The notes under the pieces were generated by a model that did not search any database, had not been told where the DNA came from, and saw only the letters and a program-made list of their open reading frames with translations. From Biscogniauxia marginata (lineage: Eukaryota > Ascomycota > Sordariomycetes > Xylariales > Xylariaceae), in the NCBI GenBank assembly GCA_022695795.1, contig MU404160.1, forward strand, positions 1 to 64,000: a DNA stretch of 64,000 nucleotides. The letters are read 5' to 3'. Below are positions 10,001 through 19,334 of the stretch, piece after piece; the stretch's first letter is position 1; every line of letters starts with the position of its first letter. The position numbers and the translations under genes were made by a program.

Positions 10001-12356
10001 CATCACATCTTACCAAATCGTCCTCCAAGACCAACAGGTCTTCAAGCGGCGGCAGTGGCACTACATGATCCTAGACGAGGCACACAACATCAAAAACTTC
10101 AAGTCAAAACGTTGGCAGACATTACTAGGATTTAACACCCAAGCGCGACTCTTACTTACCGGAACGCCTCTGCAGAATAATCTTACCGAACTTTGGTCTC
10201 TGCTGTTCTTCTTGATGCCGTCCGAAAATGGGGTCGGTGGGTTCGCAGACTTAGCGGAATTCCAAGACTGGTTTCACAAACCCGAATCTCAGATCCTAGA
10301 AAGCGGCAGGGAGCAGATGGACGATGAGGCCCGTGCCATCATCGCTAAACTTCACAAAGTTCTAAGGCCCTACTTGTTGCGACGACTGAAGGCAGATGTT
10401 GAGAAGCAAATGCCCGCGAAATATGAGCACGTCGAATTCTGCCGATTATCAAGACGACAACGTGAATTGTATGATGGTTTCTTGGCACGTGCCGACACGA
10501 GGGAAGCCTTGTCTTCAGGCAATTATATATCTGTCATCAACTGTCTAATGCAGCTACGAAAAGTCTGCAATCACCCTGACCTCTTCGTTGAACGTCCCAT
10601 CATGACATCTTTCCGGCAGCCCAAGTCCGTCGCCGCTACGTATGAGTCCACGGAAAGTCTCGTTCGCAGCAAGCTTCTTGCTAAGAGGCCGATGAATACT
10701 GTCAGTACCAGCTTTCTCAACTTATTGCCAACAGAATACGAAGGGTTGTCAACTACCATTTGCGAACGTGTCTCTCAACTCAGCGCGCACCGACCACTCA
10801 TGAAACTGCGGGAGACCCAAAAGGCGCGAGCTCAGGCGGTCTATACAAACCTCGACCCTTCCACCGTCGAGTCCAATCTAGTTTACTTGGAGAGTGCCGC
10901 CCGATGGGGAAGGTTCGAAGAATTACAGCACTGCGTCTATTTAAATGCACTCAGACGCCAGCAACGTCCCATATATGGCAAACAGCTGACTGATTTCTTG
11001 ACTCTGGGCTTCAATGAGAGACCTTTCAAGGCCCGACCGAAGGTCCCTCAGAAAATAATGAGCTGGTTTGAAGAAGATTCACCTGTTTTGAGATCAATGG
11101 TACCCACACTCGGTGAACGAGCCGCATCGCTCAAAACCACCATCTCAAAATTCGCTTGTGTCACACCTGTCGTGGTCACTAGGGACATGGATAGATTCGT
11201 CCTTGGTTCTAAAGGCGTCAGTTCATTCCACGAGATGAACCTCAAATTATCAGCTCCAGTACGCTATGCGCCGTTCATGCCGAAAGAACCTCCACTCGAC
11301 CCGTGGCACGAATCACGGATGAGACTAAGCATACAATTCCCTGATAAGCGACTCTTGCAATATGACTGTGGCAAGCTCCAAGCCCTTGACCGGCTCTTGC
11401 GTAAGCTTCAGTCGGGAGGCCACCGCGCCCTGATCTTCACCCAGATGACAAAGGTTCTAGACATCCTAGAACAATTCCTCAACATTCATGGGCACAAATA
11501 CCTTCGACTTGATGGTGCCACAAAGGTAGAGCAACGGCAAATCTTGACCGACCGATTTAATCATGATACTCGTATCCTTTGCTTCATTCTGTCCACCCGA
11601 TCTGGTGGTCTTGGGATCAATTTGACGGGAGCCGACACTGTAATATTCTACGACCAGGACTGGAACCCTGCAATGGACAAACAATGTCAAGATCGGTGCC
11701 ATCGTATTGGTCAGACCCGAGACGTACACATTTACCGACTTGTGAGCGAACACACCATCGAGGCAAACATATTGAGGAAGGCGAGCCAAAAGCAAATGTT
11801 AGATGACATCGTGATTCAAGAAGGTGGCTTTACTACCGATTACTTCAATAAGCTCTCGGTGCGGGACGTTATTGGCGGACCACCAGATGAAGCTGACGTT
11901 GTAGGCGATGCCATGGACCGTGTTCTCGGTGGAGTAGATAGCAGTGATCAACGCACCGTTGGACGTGTGCTCGAACAGGCTGAAGACCGTGAAGACGTGG
12001 ACGCCGCTCACGTGGCAGAGAAAGAGATACAAGAAGATGAGGCTGATTTCGCCGAAAAGCCATTGACTGCGAGCGCATCGGGGACATCTAGTGCCAGACA
12101 AGGAACGCCTACGACAAGGGACGGCTCGATTGTTCCAGGTATCGGGAGGTCAAATCTTGGGTTGTACTCGGAAACTGCCGATGCAAACAGCATCATCGAA
12201 GTGGTCGAAAACAATGCCTGGGGCGGGCGGATGCACAATATCGATGATTACATGCTCGCCACAATGTGCAAAGAGCTTGAGGGCACGCCACTAGAGCTTC
12301 CCAAAGACAAGAAGAAGGGCAAGAGTAAGAAGGGCAAAGACACGAGGAAGCGTTAG
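7029..12356 (+). CDS. swr1: SWR1-type INO80-family chromatin-remodelling ATPase (1775 aa)
   Basis: Catalytic subunit of the SWR1 complex, which exchanges H2A for H2A.Z in nucleosomes in the nucleus. Single exon. The first in-frame ATG is 7029, giving 1775 aa, a normal length for filamentous fungi. Order: basic, disordered N-terminus; HSA domain at about 365-480 (starting near EPARQWAHIDHLVKQM), which binds actin-related proteins; a long Asp/Glu/Ser tract at about 490-660 expected to bind histones; and a Snf2 ATPase. Walker A is DEMGLGKT at about 912, the DEAH box is at about 1016, TGTPLQNN follows near 1045, and motif VI QDRCHRIGQTR is near 1554. The about 300 residues between the two ATPase lobes are the insertion that defines the INO80/SWR1 class. 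The acidic tract and YFNKLSVRD after lobe 2 favour SWR1 over Ino80. Confidence 0.95.
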   Translation: MTATASPESAPTHDNPSLPNPDDTPQHVPETPAVASDSPSNPNASLGISENALLPPSNPHTNGDNVVDESAATPADNKDSDDVDGRPAKRRRVRDTTPHRPTRRPKPESPPWKRIEAEGPTSFTENGKRRSGRTNAVPLELQPPGNKRMTRGALHGLNGSPATKDTRSAPNGNANGAPKNASAAKTPASKASTPVAKPNTRRSVTNGSRQSPRNRKHSPSPPPSSVSPKRSARIRQSSRTHRNSLDAPIQGSEQPAPDSPNSRPTRIRLRLKPPTIPIVHPAQANVFPGQTVARPKISSSFDEFIERAPTIDVKDGGWLDLADEGPPHTDEQAWKDAVTILRIEAETQPGGLLSEERSSIFVPEPVEEPARQWAHIDHLVKQMANFRKLMLMEQQRHKSTAKRLAEACRDEWIRRQPKTSEEIEAEATAVWIGRYKTVVKAVVGTWENVKTEINRRRLEEWEAAEQKRVKAALNEAVSMSELKLQARRARVDSELLSDEEEEDEDKDPADSDEEAGDSDHEDVELDEESVSDDGIGEDEDNMSSSDDDEDAKSNASDEGLTQDQLREKYANIPNLSASGELPNGVAGDNDSSKLQDEDQDETTDESVDMDDDLGSSDENMDSDEDDNGSDAEDEDSEDEEEPSDLLGLFFEKSELKKLKQNAVVDGPQPSQDDVQMSDAPDASKSKSNIVLESSTYNTEDKRVKLKVGEPADHNLPVVTDAITEKPAESRNDNPVQHETASRPLHCSLTAVQPSLNPRIANNPNAPAMIPEPLQSHNVEMEIMDAVEEVKGVRTGANAPAVAPEQTTVLIPSVEIAEAVPGGQQVTPDTDALTNTLSRDRSQSSPTSDTKPSEVDTTSSVLKSAVSRSTSPQSHVPKTEVPFLLRGSLREYQHYGLDWLAGLYKNQTNGILADEMGLGKTIQTIALLAHLACHHEVWGPHLVIVPTSVMLNWEMEFKKWCPGFKVLSYYGSIDERRRKRQGWKTDDMWNVCITSYQIVLQDQQVFKRRQWHYMILDEAHNIKNFKSKRWQTLLGFNTQARLLLTGTPLQNNLTELWSLLFFLMPSENGVGGFADLAEFQDWFHKPESQILESGREQMDDEARAIIAKLHKVLRPYLLRRLKADVEKQMPAKYEHVEFCRLSRRQRELYDGFLARADTREALSSGNYISVINCLMQLRKVCNHPDLFVERPIMTSFRQPKSVAATYESTESLVRSKLLAKRPMNTVSTSFLNLLPTEYEGLSTTICERVSQLSAHRPLMKLRETQKARAQAVYTNLDPSTVESNLVYLESAARWGRFEELQHCVYLNALRRQQRPIYGKQLTDFLTLGFNERPFKARPKVPQKIMSWFEEDSPVLRSMVPTLGERAASLKTTISKFACVTPVVVTRDMDRFVLGSKGVSSFHEMNLKLSAPVRYAPFMPKEPPLDPWHESRMRLSIQFPDKRLLQYDCGKLQALDRLLRKLQSGGHRALIFTQMTKVLDILEQFLNIHGHKYLRLDGATKVEQRQILTDRFNHDTRILCFILSTRSGGLGINLTGADTVIFYDQDWNPAMDKQCQDRCHRIGQTRDVHIYRLVSEHTIEANILRKASQKQMLDDIVIQEGGFTTDYFNKLSVRDVIGGPPDEADVVGDAMDRVLGGVDSSDQRTVGRVLEQAEDREDVDAAHVAEKEIQEDEADFAEKPLTASASGTSSARQGTPTTRDGSIVPGIGRSNLGLYSETADANSIIEVVENNAWGGRMHNIDDYMLATMCKELEGTPLELPKDKKKGKSKKGKDTRKR

Positions 12357-13523
12357 GGACGCTGGCGTTGATCTGATTGTGGTGCGGATTATGAGATCAG
12401 AGCGATCGAAATTTTAGAGTCCGGATGGGGAAAATACTTTCGACTGTACAACACTCAAGTTTCAGACATTGGTTGGAGCATTGCCTCATACGCGTGTACT
12501 ATAGAAAAGCGCGAGTGATGAATAAGAAGGAGAGTAAAGCGATACTGTATTCAGGTGTCGTATCACGAACTTGGGACACGGGGCAAAACAGGCGTCATGA
12601 TTTACATGGGGTTTTGCATTAGCAATGGGAAGCCGGTTACAGGCATAGGCAGGGCTGGGCAAGGCCAGATAGGAAGGAGTGCATACATGCTATAAAAGGG
12701 GCAAAAACCTAGATCCCGTGTATAGGTACATACCTACCCATGAGAAGAAACGAGAAATGAGATAAGCTGCTTATTTGCAGCGTCTTCACCACTTCACTTA
12801 ATCTATCAAGGCCGTTTTATACTTGTTCAGAGACCTCTCTATGATGTAGGAGTGAAGAGGTGAGACTATGTACCTATAAATAAGCACATTTATCAGGTAC
12901 CTAGGTAGTTAGCATGGAATACTTACTTACACATGCATCGGATACCCGTTCAGCTTAATTGAAATAAGGGGGAATTCTCAGCCGCATTCTGCCGGCAGAA
13001 AAGCCGACTACAACCCCCGCGTCAGATCCACCGAAAGAGAAACGGCTTTGATCCCTGTCGTTCTTACGTACTCCTGTTACAAAGCTTATGTCACAACTCA
13101 TGTCCGTCTCTGCGCTTAACATGATACTACAGAGGAAAGGAATATCATGGGGTTGGTATGAGCAGTCAGACCCGGATTAAATCGTCTGAAGCTGGTTAGT
13201 AGTCACTGCGGTCCTTTATATATCCCCGAGTTCACTGCTTTTTATCTACACATACCTAGCTCCAAGCATCGCATTATCTCATCTCACAATAGCCAAAGCT
13301 CAGGGGATGGTGGTGACTTGGACAGCATCGTGAGGTTTGCAATCTCGACTATTTGGAAAACTATCAAATTATGACATTCAATTTGTTTGTTTAACCAGAA
13401 CATACTGTTGCTGTAAAACATCTACCTCTACTAAGGGGAAACACCTATATCTAGGTAGGTACCTACATATAAACGGGACAACGACGACGAGAAGGAGGCA
13501 AAGCAAACGCACACATAAACATC
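12357..13523. other. Intergenic region, no supported gene
   Basis: About 1.2 kb between SWR1 and the DUF3500 gene. It contains a TACCTAGGTA-type motif at about 12896-12908 and another at about 13450-13470. The latter lies close upstream of the next ATG. No coding signal. Confidence 0.5.
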
Positions 13524-15002
13524 ATGACATCCTCAACGAATCAGCATGGCGCCGAGTTTCGCCCGTACCTGCCGGACCTCGGCACGCCTCGGTTCACGAC
13601 GCTCGCGCAGAACGATGCATATGGGCACGCGCGCGAGCTGAAGGAGAAGCAGGCGCCGCCGTGGTTGTACGGGCTGTACATGCACTGGCGCAAGCTCTTC
13701 CAGGAGCCGTTCAAAGGGATCACAACCGATGGTATGTTTTTTTCCGTACAATATTCCTACCTACTCTCCTCTCTCTCTTACTCCCCTTTCCTAGTTTAAA
13801 CCCGCAAAACCCCTCTCTCAAAGGAGAGTGCGATTTGAATGGATGCGTAAATCAAGAAGAGGAGGCGATGAGTGTGTGTGTATGTGCGCCTTGAAGGGAC
13901 CAACTTTCCTGACACATAACTAGGAACCGTCCAGCCAAACCTATTCAAGGTCCGCAACGAAGGCATACCCATCGATGACATCGTCGCTGCGGCGCAGGCC
14001 GTCGTATCGCAGCTCACCCCCGAGCAGGCAGCCAAGACACTCCTGCACATCGACTCGCCCGAGTGGCGCACGTGGTCGAATCCGGAGTTCCTCCTCAGCG
14101 ACAAGGGGATCCGGCTCGAGGAAGTAACTCCGTCGCTGCGCTCGGCCGTGCTTCGCGTCCTGCAGACGACGCTCTCGCCCGAGGGCTACGAGAAGGCGCT
14201 CGGCGCCATGCGCATCAACCACTTCCTCGGCGAGCTCGTTCACGCGCCGCGCGTCATGAACGAGGACAGCTACAACTTCGTGCTCTTCGGCGCGGGGCCC
14301 TCGGCGACGGCGCCGTGGGGGTTCTCCTTCTACGGGCACCACCTTTGCCTGAGCGTGTTCCTGTACCGCGCACAGATCGTCGTGTCGCCGTGGTTCACGG
14401 GCGCCGAGCCCAACGTCATCGACTCGGGGCCGCACGCGGGGACGCGCATCCTGCACGAGGAGGAGCGGCTCGGGCTGCGGCTCATGCAGAGCCTCGCGCC
14501 CGAGCACCAGCGCAAGGCGCGCACGTACGCCCTCCTGAAGGACCCGGAAATGCCCAAGGGCCGCTGGAACCACGACGACCAGCGACACCTCTGCGGCGCC
14601 TACCGCGACAACCGCGTCGTCCCGTACGAAGGGGTCGCCGTGTCGGCGCTGGGGTCCCCGCAGCAGAATCTCGTGCGGCAGATTCTCGAGCAGTACCTGC
14701 TGTACCTGCCGGCGCGGGCCCGCGAGCTACACCTCGACGATATCGTCGCGCGTTTCGGCGAGACGTACTTCAGCTGGATCGGGGGCTTCGGGGACGCGGA
14801 CCCGTTCTACTACCGGATCCAGAGTCCCGTGGTGCTCGTCGAGTTCGACCACCACTCGGGCGTGTTCCTGACTAACGGCGAGCCTGCCAAGTTCCACATC
14901 CACACGCTGCTGCGGACGCCGAACGGGGGCGATTACGGGCACGCCATCAAGGAACAGCTGAAAGGGGGTGCTATCGACCAGAATTACGTATGGGAAGGTT
15001 AG
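13524..15002 (+). CDS. DUF3500 family protein (428 aa)
   Basis: Exon 1 is 13524-13731 and exon 2 is 13924-15002. The 192-nt intron begins GTATGT, ends ACTAG, and joins in phase 1 to give 428 aa. The protein has the DUF3500 layout: an N-terminal helical part (APPWLYGLYMHWRKLFQEPF region), a central FYGHHLCLSVFLYRAQIVVS motif, and a C-terminal FDHHSGVFL followed by HIHTLLRTPNGGDYG. The histidine-rich HH and HIH motifs suggest metal or ligand binding, but no activity is established for the family. No signal peptide is seen. Exon 2 is very GC-rich with strong third-position G/C bias, so long antisense open frames over it (13941-14588) are artefacts. The gene ends 157 bp from the broken gene converging on it. 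Confidence 0.85.
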
Positions 15003-15158
15003 GCTAGGTTGGGGTGGCCCGGACAAAAAGGTATCAGAGAGAAATGGGAGAGAGGAAGTATATAAACGAGTTCTGGTGTGTATCTAGGGAAAAAGCAAAA
15101 ATTACATGACAAAACTGCCATCTAGACAAACATACACACACTCTCTCTGTCTCTCTGC

Positions 15159-16015
15159 CTAGTCCAGAACAATGACCGGGATATCCTGCTTCTTCCCTTC
15201 AGCTCCATCACCGTCCTCAGAAGAAGACTCATCCTTGCTGGGCACATCATTCGTCTTCTTGGCCGAGTCGGCGATAGCCTTCTTGATGTGGAGCTCACGG
15301 TCCCAGTTCTTGTAGAACCGCCTGAGCCCCTCTTGCTGCGGATGATCCTTCTCGTCAATGTTCATATCCTCCATCTGTATCTGCATGACCCGCATCTTCT
15401 TGTCGGCGTGCTCGGTGACCCTGTCGATCTCGTTGAGGGCTCGCTTCATGCCCCCCTTCGACATGCTGAAGACGCCCTGGTCTTCCTTGGCGTTCTCTCC
15501 TTCAGCGACTGCATCCTTGGTGTCGGGCTAAGAATCTTTTTTGAGCCGAGGGACAGCGTCACTGATGGCATGGTCGCGGACGGAAAGGTTCAGGAAGTCA
15601 ATCCACTCGTCCAGCGAGGTGATGGAGTTCACGTTGGTGAAGTTGGGACGGAGAGAGTGAGCAAAGTTCTCAGGCTTGCGCCCCCGCGCTCGCGCCTCGG
15701 CCACACGGGTCGCGAACTCTTCAAGGATGTCCTCGTTCATGTCTGGATCATCCTTGGTCCAGCTCACCGTTGCGAGCACGCATTGCCAAAAGAGCTTCTA
15801 GCCCCGAGTGGTAATGACATGCGACAGACTTAGGCAGGTCTCGAACAACTCACAGAGCCGGGGGTCGACCGTCTTCCAGTTGGCGTACTTCAGTCCGCGT
15901 GACGGGCTTTTCTGGTGATGCCGGTATGCTTGGTGTTGCGAAACAGTCCGCCGCTGTCGGTTTTGATGAACCAGTATCCCTGGAGTGGGAGGATCTGGAT
16001 GAAGCCTTTTGCCAT
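15159..16015 (-). pseudogene. Broken gene of unknown family, frameshift plus premature stop
   Basis: From an ATG at 16015 (good context) the frame reads MAKGFIQILPLQGYWFIKT and onward, then hits TGA near 15894. Coding-like sequence (GLKYANWKTVDPRL) continues in another frame, so one base seems lost or gained near 15890-15905. A perfect 56-nt intron-like segment (GTGAGT...GGCTAG) covers the next TAG at 15798-15800. A further in-frame TAG at 15528-15530 follows an AAAAAAG run, after which coding-like sequence resumes and ends IPVIVLD at 15159. The tail is acidic and Lys-rich (KDESSSEDGDG). I do not recognise the family. Sequencing error in homopolymers is an alternative to real decay. Confidence 0.5.
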
Positions 16016-16574
16016 GGCTGCAGCTTAGCTAAATAGAAAAAAAGTTCGTGAGTAAAACCAGGTATTCGTATCGGGCGTTGGTAAGCTTACAATGACACCT
16101 GTTGGTATGGCAGTGCGAAGGGTTGTAGTTTGAGTGTATCGAAGTAGGAAACAAAATATTATATGAGGATGAAGGGAGAAGTAATTTTTTGGGAGAGCGA
16201 GTAGTGGGAAAAAAAGAGAATGGAAGAAATGTCATTTGAATGTACCTAGGTACTTCATATACTTCGTTGTTGTGACAGCCGTTGCAGTGGTGAGTGAGGC
16301 TATGCTATTCGGACGAATGCGTTGCCCACGGCGAGTTAATAGGTGCCACGGCCCAAATTAAGTACTCGAGAAATGTATGTAGCTTGCTAGCAGTGTGAGG
16401 AACCTTTCTTTCTTCACGCAATTCTTTTTCGTTGCAATACGGAGATAATTCGAACCCTCGCGTCTTAGGTGTTATTATATGGCCCGTGATGGTTATATAC
16501 CCCTTTATTATTTGATTCATTGTTTAAATTGTTAATTTATAACATTTATTTATAATAAAATTCAAAGAGAAAAT

Positions 16575-16803
16575 AACAAATTAGTAATAAGTAATAAGTA
16601 GAATTAAAAAAAACAGACCTGATCCAAATGGCTGCCCCTCTTGCCACTGTCTGGTCCTGACCCGACTCAAATGGCTGACCTTCTTGCCTCTGTCTGACAG
16701 CCTTCATCCGTGAAGTGGGAGGTAGTGGGTCGGGCACCCTTAGGCTACGCAGGTCTCCCCATGTGCTTCTACAGCACCCTAACCACTACACCACTCCACG
16801 GGC
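16575..16803 (-). mobile_element. Candidate tRNA-derived SINE or degenerate tRNA-like retroelement
   Basis: Read on the minus strand from 16803, the segment has a near-perfect RNA polymerase III A box (TGGTGTAGTGG at 16793-16783) inside a D-arm-like context. A degenerate B-box-like sequence (GTGCCCGACCC) follows about 45 nt downstream, at about 16737-16727. Next come a non-tRNA body with two diverged direct repeats, a run of eight T, and a short TTACTTA-type repeat tail (16600-16582) running into AT-rich DNA. This order is the classic SINE layout. No target-site duplication was found by eye, and the B box is weak. Confidence 0.4.
16618..16696. repeat. Two diverged direct repeats of about 36-41 bp
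   Basis: Units 16618-16653 and 16656-16696 share CCTGA, then CAAATGGCTG, then CTTGCC and a final TGTCTG. They differ by a 4-5-bp indel and a few substitutions. They form the body of the tRNA-like element. Confidence 0.75.
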
Positions 16804-17557
16804 ATTGGGAATTGGCATGTTTTTTTAAACCTATAAGGCTAACAAGTTTGCAGGTGACCTGGTATGCTACCCAGTTATCTGTCATTGGCGGCAGAACTGC
16901 GTTGCCCGGGCATCTGCACAGGAGATCTTCCACAGTAGTAACAGGTATCAAAGATACCTACCTTACCTACCTTATGTACCTATCTCGTATTAACAATGCC
17001 ATCTCCCTCATTTTCAAAGCCTCTAGATGTCTTACAGTCACGATTCCGCTACTCTTATTCTTCTTTAACCACCTGGTCCCTAGCAGCTTATTCCATTCAA
17101 CCTCCCCCTTTTCCTTCTCTTCCATACAAATATAATCTCTTTGTGCCAAAATGAACCCAGCTTAGAGACTTCTATTTTATTTTGTCTTCCTATTCCCGAA
17201 TTACTCGCAAAATCATCACCAGTTCATATAGCGTGGAACGCCTAGCCTACGCTTCAGCTCGATATTCTATCCCTTTCCTCCCCTAGTACTCTCAGCAGCT
17301 TTTATCCCACAAGAAATTCATAGATACCTGCAGTCCACAAATGAAACAGCTGAGATAGAGCAAAATATATTAACTTGGACTGTATCTTAATTAATTATAA
17401 TTCTATGCAGACCCATCCCCTATCACATAGTATCCAACCCTTTACTTTTACGCTCAATTATCAGAACCCCTTACCCCCCTATCCCCTATATACCAGCTGA
17501 AAAAAAAAACCCCCCAAAAAAAACTCCAAGGGGAGAAGAGAATTTTAAGCCACCCTT

Positions 17558-18177
17558 TCATCGTAAAGGCTTAGAAAGCACCCAATCCGTCTGTATGCAC
17601 GTGCCCGTAGCGAAGTCGAGCTCCCCAACCCGCACATACCCGCGCTTCTCGTACATCCTCTGCGCGTTCACGTTGTGCTCCCACACGCTCAACCACAACT
17701 GCTCGAAGCCCTCGGCCCGCGCCCGATCCTCGACGGCAGCGATGAGCCTGCTCCCGATGCCGCGGCCGTGCGCGCCCCCGTCGACGTACAGCCGCCGCAG
17801 CTCCGCGTGGGCCGCCGGGTCGTCCCCGGGCACGCCCCGCTCCGACTCCCCCCTGACGAGCTGGACGAACCGACGACCGCGCCCGACCGCGCGCCGTCGC
17901 GCGCCACGAACGTCGCCTGCCGGGAGTCGAGGATGTCGGCCTCGATCGCCCCGGGCGTGTACGTCGCCGCGAGGAAGTCGGCCAGGTCGGCGGCCGGGAC
18001 CGAGTACCCGAAGGTGTCGCTGAAGCACCGCGCGCCTAGCAGGGCGATGGCCCGCGCGTCCGAGGGCTGTGCCAGGTCGACTTTGATCTCTGGGGTTGGC
18101 TTGTGATGGACGGCGTTCGACGTTACCTTTGGGGAGAGGCTCCGGCTGAAGTCCATGGGGCCGGAAGAGGCGACCAT
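17558..18177 (-). pseudogene. GNAT-family N-acetyltransferase split by a one-base frameshift
   Basis: Acetyl-CoA-dependent acetyltransferase. From ATG 18177 the frame gives an N-terminus with the GNAT beta1-alpha1 part (LAQPSDARAIALLGARCF, then YTPGAIEADI and RQATFVARDG). The family continues in the next frame: FVQLVRGE, then the core motif A LYVDGGAHGRGIGSRLIAAV with its R-G-x-G-S acetyl-CoA loop, then LWLSVWEHNVNAQRMYEKRG and a stop at 17558. The break lies at about 17866-17872, where one base in a GGTTCG context is missing. Adding one base would give 206 aa, a normal single-domain length. No intron can repair it. It is either a recent null allele or a sequencing error in GC-rich DNA. Substrate is unknown. 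Confidence 0.7.
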
Positions 18178-19334
18178 CTTGAGCTAAGTTACTGGTTTTG
18201 TCGGATTATTCCGTACAATCTGTGTTGAAGCCGGGATGTAAGATCCTCACTCAGCCCGGACTGTAAATTCGATTTAAGTTGATGTTCTGTGGAAATGTTG
18301 ACGGGAAATCAGCAGGTCGATATCGTTCCGTTTTTATATCAATACGTTTCTGAGCCCTTTCATGTTGAGTCAAATGAGAGGTGGTTTCTTGTCCCTAACT
18401 CCTGAAATTCTCCATGTAACGTTTAGGTATAACCGTTGACATTTTCTCCACCGCATGTCAATAGTATGCGCGCCCTGCGGCTCACATAGTCGCTTTGCCC
18501 GATTGGTTGGTCGCTTGTAATTACTGACTACAAGATGCTAGGTGACACTAATAACAGGAAGAAGTATTATTCCCGATGAGAGAGACTGGTTGACACCAAC
18601 GTTACATAGAGAAGCACCTAGGTTAGAGGTTAGAAAGAATACGAATAGCTATTTGTAGTGTGCAAGCTCTATTTCCTACATACGTAGTGTGAGATGGGAT
18701 GACATAGTTTGGGGAATCACATCCTTATGTGGTCGCGGACAAGAAACAGAATACATGATGGTGAGAATTAGAACAATATACAAATTGAACTTCTCAGATT
18801 GCCTAGACTAGATTTTTGGTCTTATAACATCATAATAAGAGTCGACAATGTCTTGGTGGATATATGTGGATGGCATATCATTGTACGGATTATCAATTGA
18901 TGTACCAAGAGTTGTAGAAAAGTACCTAGAACTCGGTACGGGAGGTTAAAAGACCCATACAACCTGTACGTAATCCGGGTAAGTACCTAGGTACCTAAGT
19001 ACCCATATGCAATCTTGGCGTGCGGTGGAATCGACAAAATGATGAGAGAAAAAAAAGAAGAGAAAAAAAAGAAGAGAAGCCGGGACCTTTCGGGTCTAGC
19101 AAAGGTTGCTCAGCGTGCTAGTGTAGATCGAAAGGTGGTCTGTGCATGGTTTTTTCTCCCCCTTCGTGCTTCCCAGGTGTGCCGGTTCTTTTTTGCACTT
19201 CCTCAAAAAAAAAGTCTCCATTTTGTAGACCTCACACCTCAAAATCCACCCTCCTCAATCTCCTCTCCTCTCAATTGCAAGGGAATTGCAATTGACTTTC
19301 CTTCTCCCCAGAGGACCATATAACCCCTCTTAAT
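18178..19334. promoter_or_regulatory. Divergent intergenic region upstream of ATP synthase alpha
   Basis: About 1.2 kb between the acetyltransferase start and the ATP synthase start, so it carries both promoters. It contains a TACCTAGGTACC-type motif at about 18980-18995, purine-rich A/G tracts at 19045-19080, and pyrimidine-rich DNA immediately before the ATG at 19335. Confidence 0.5.

Larger units (their letters stand above)
16016..17557. other. Intergenic region with AT-rich patch and tRNA-like element
   Basis: About 1.5 kb without a supported gene. It includes a strongly AT-rich stretch at about 16520-16615 and the tRNA-like repeat described separately. Pyrimidine-rich DNA with short A and C homopolymers (17500-17525) precedes the acetyltransferase stop. 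Confidence 0.5.

Noticed and set aside
13941..14588. Long antisense open frame over the DUF3500 exon (and plus-strand shadow 14063-14875)
   Set aside because: The DUF3500 frame is clearly real. High GC at third positions removes stops from the other frames.
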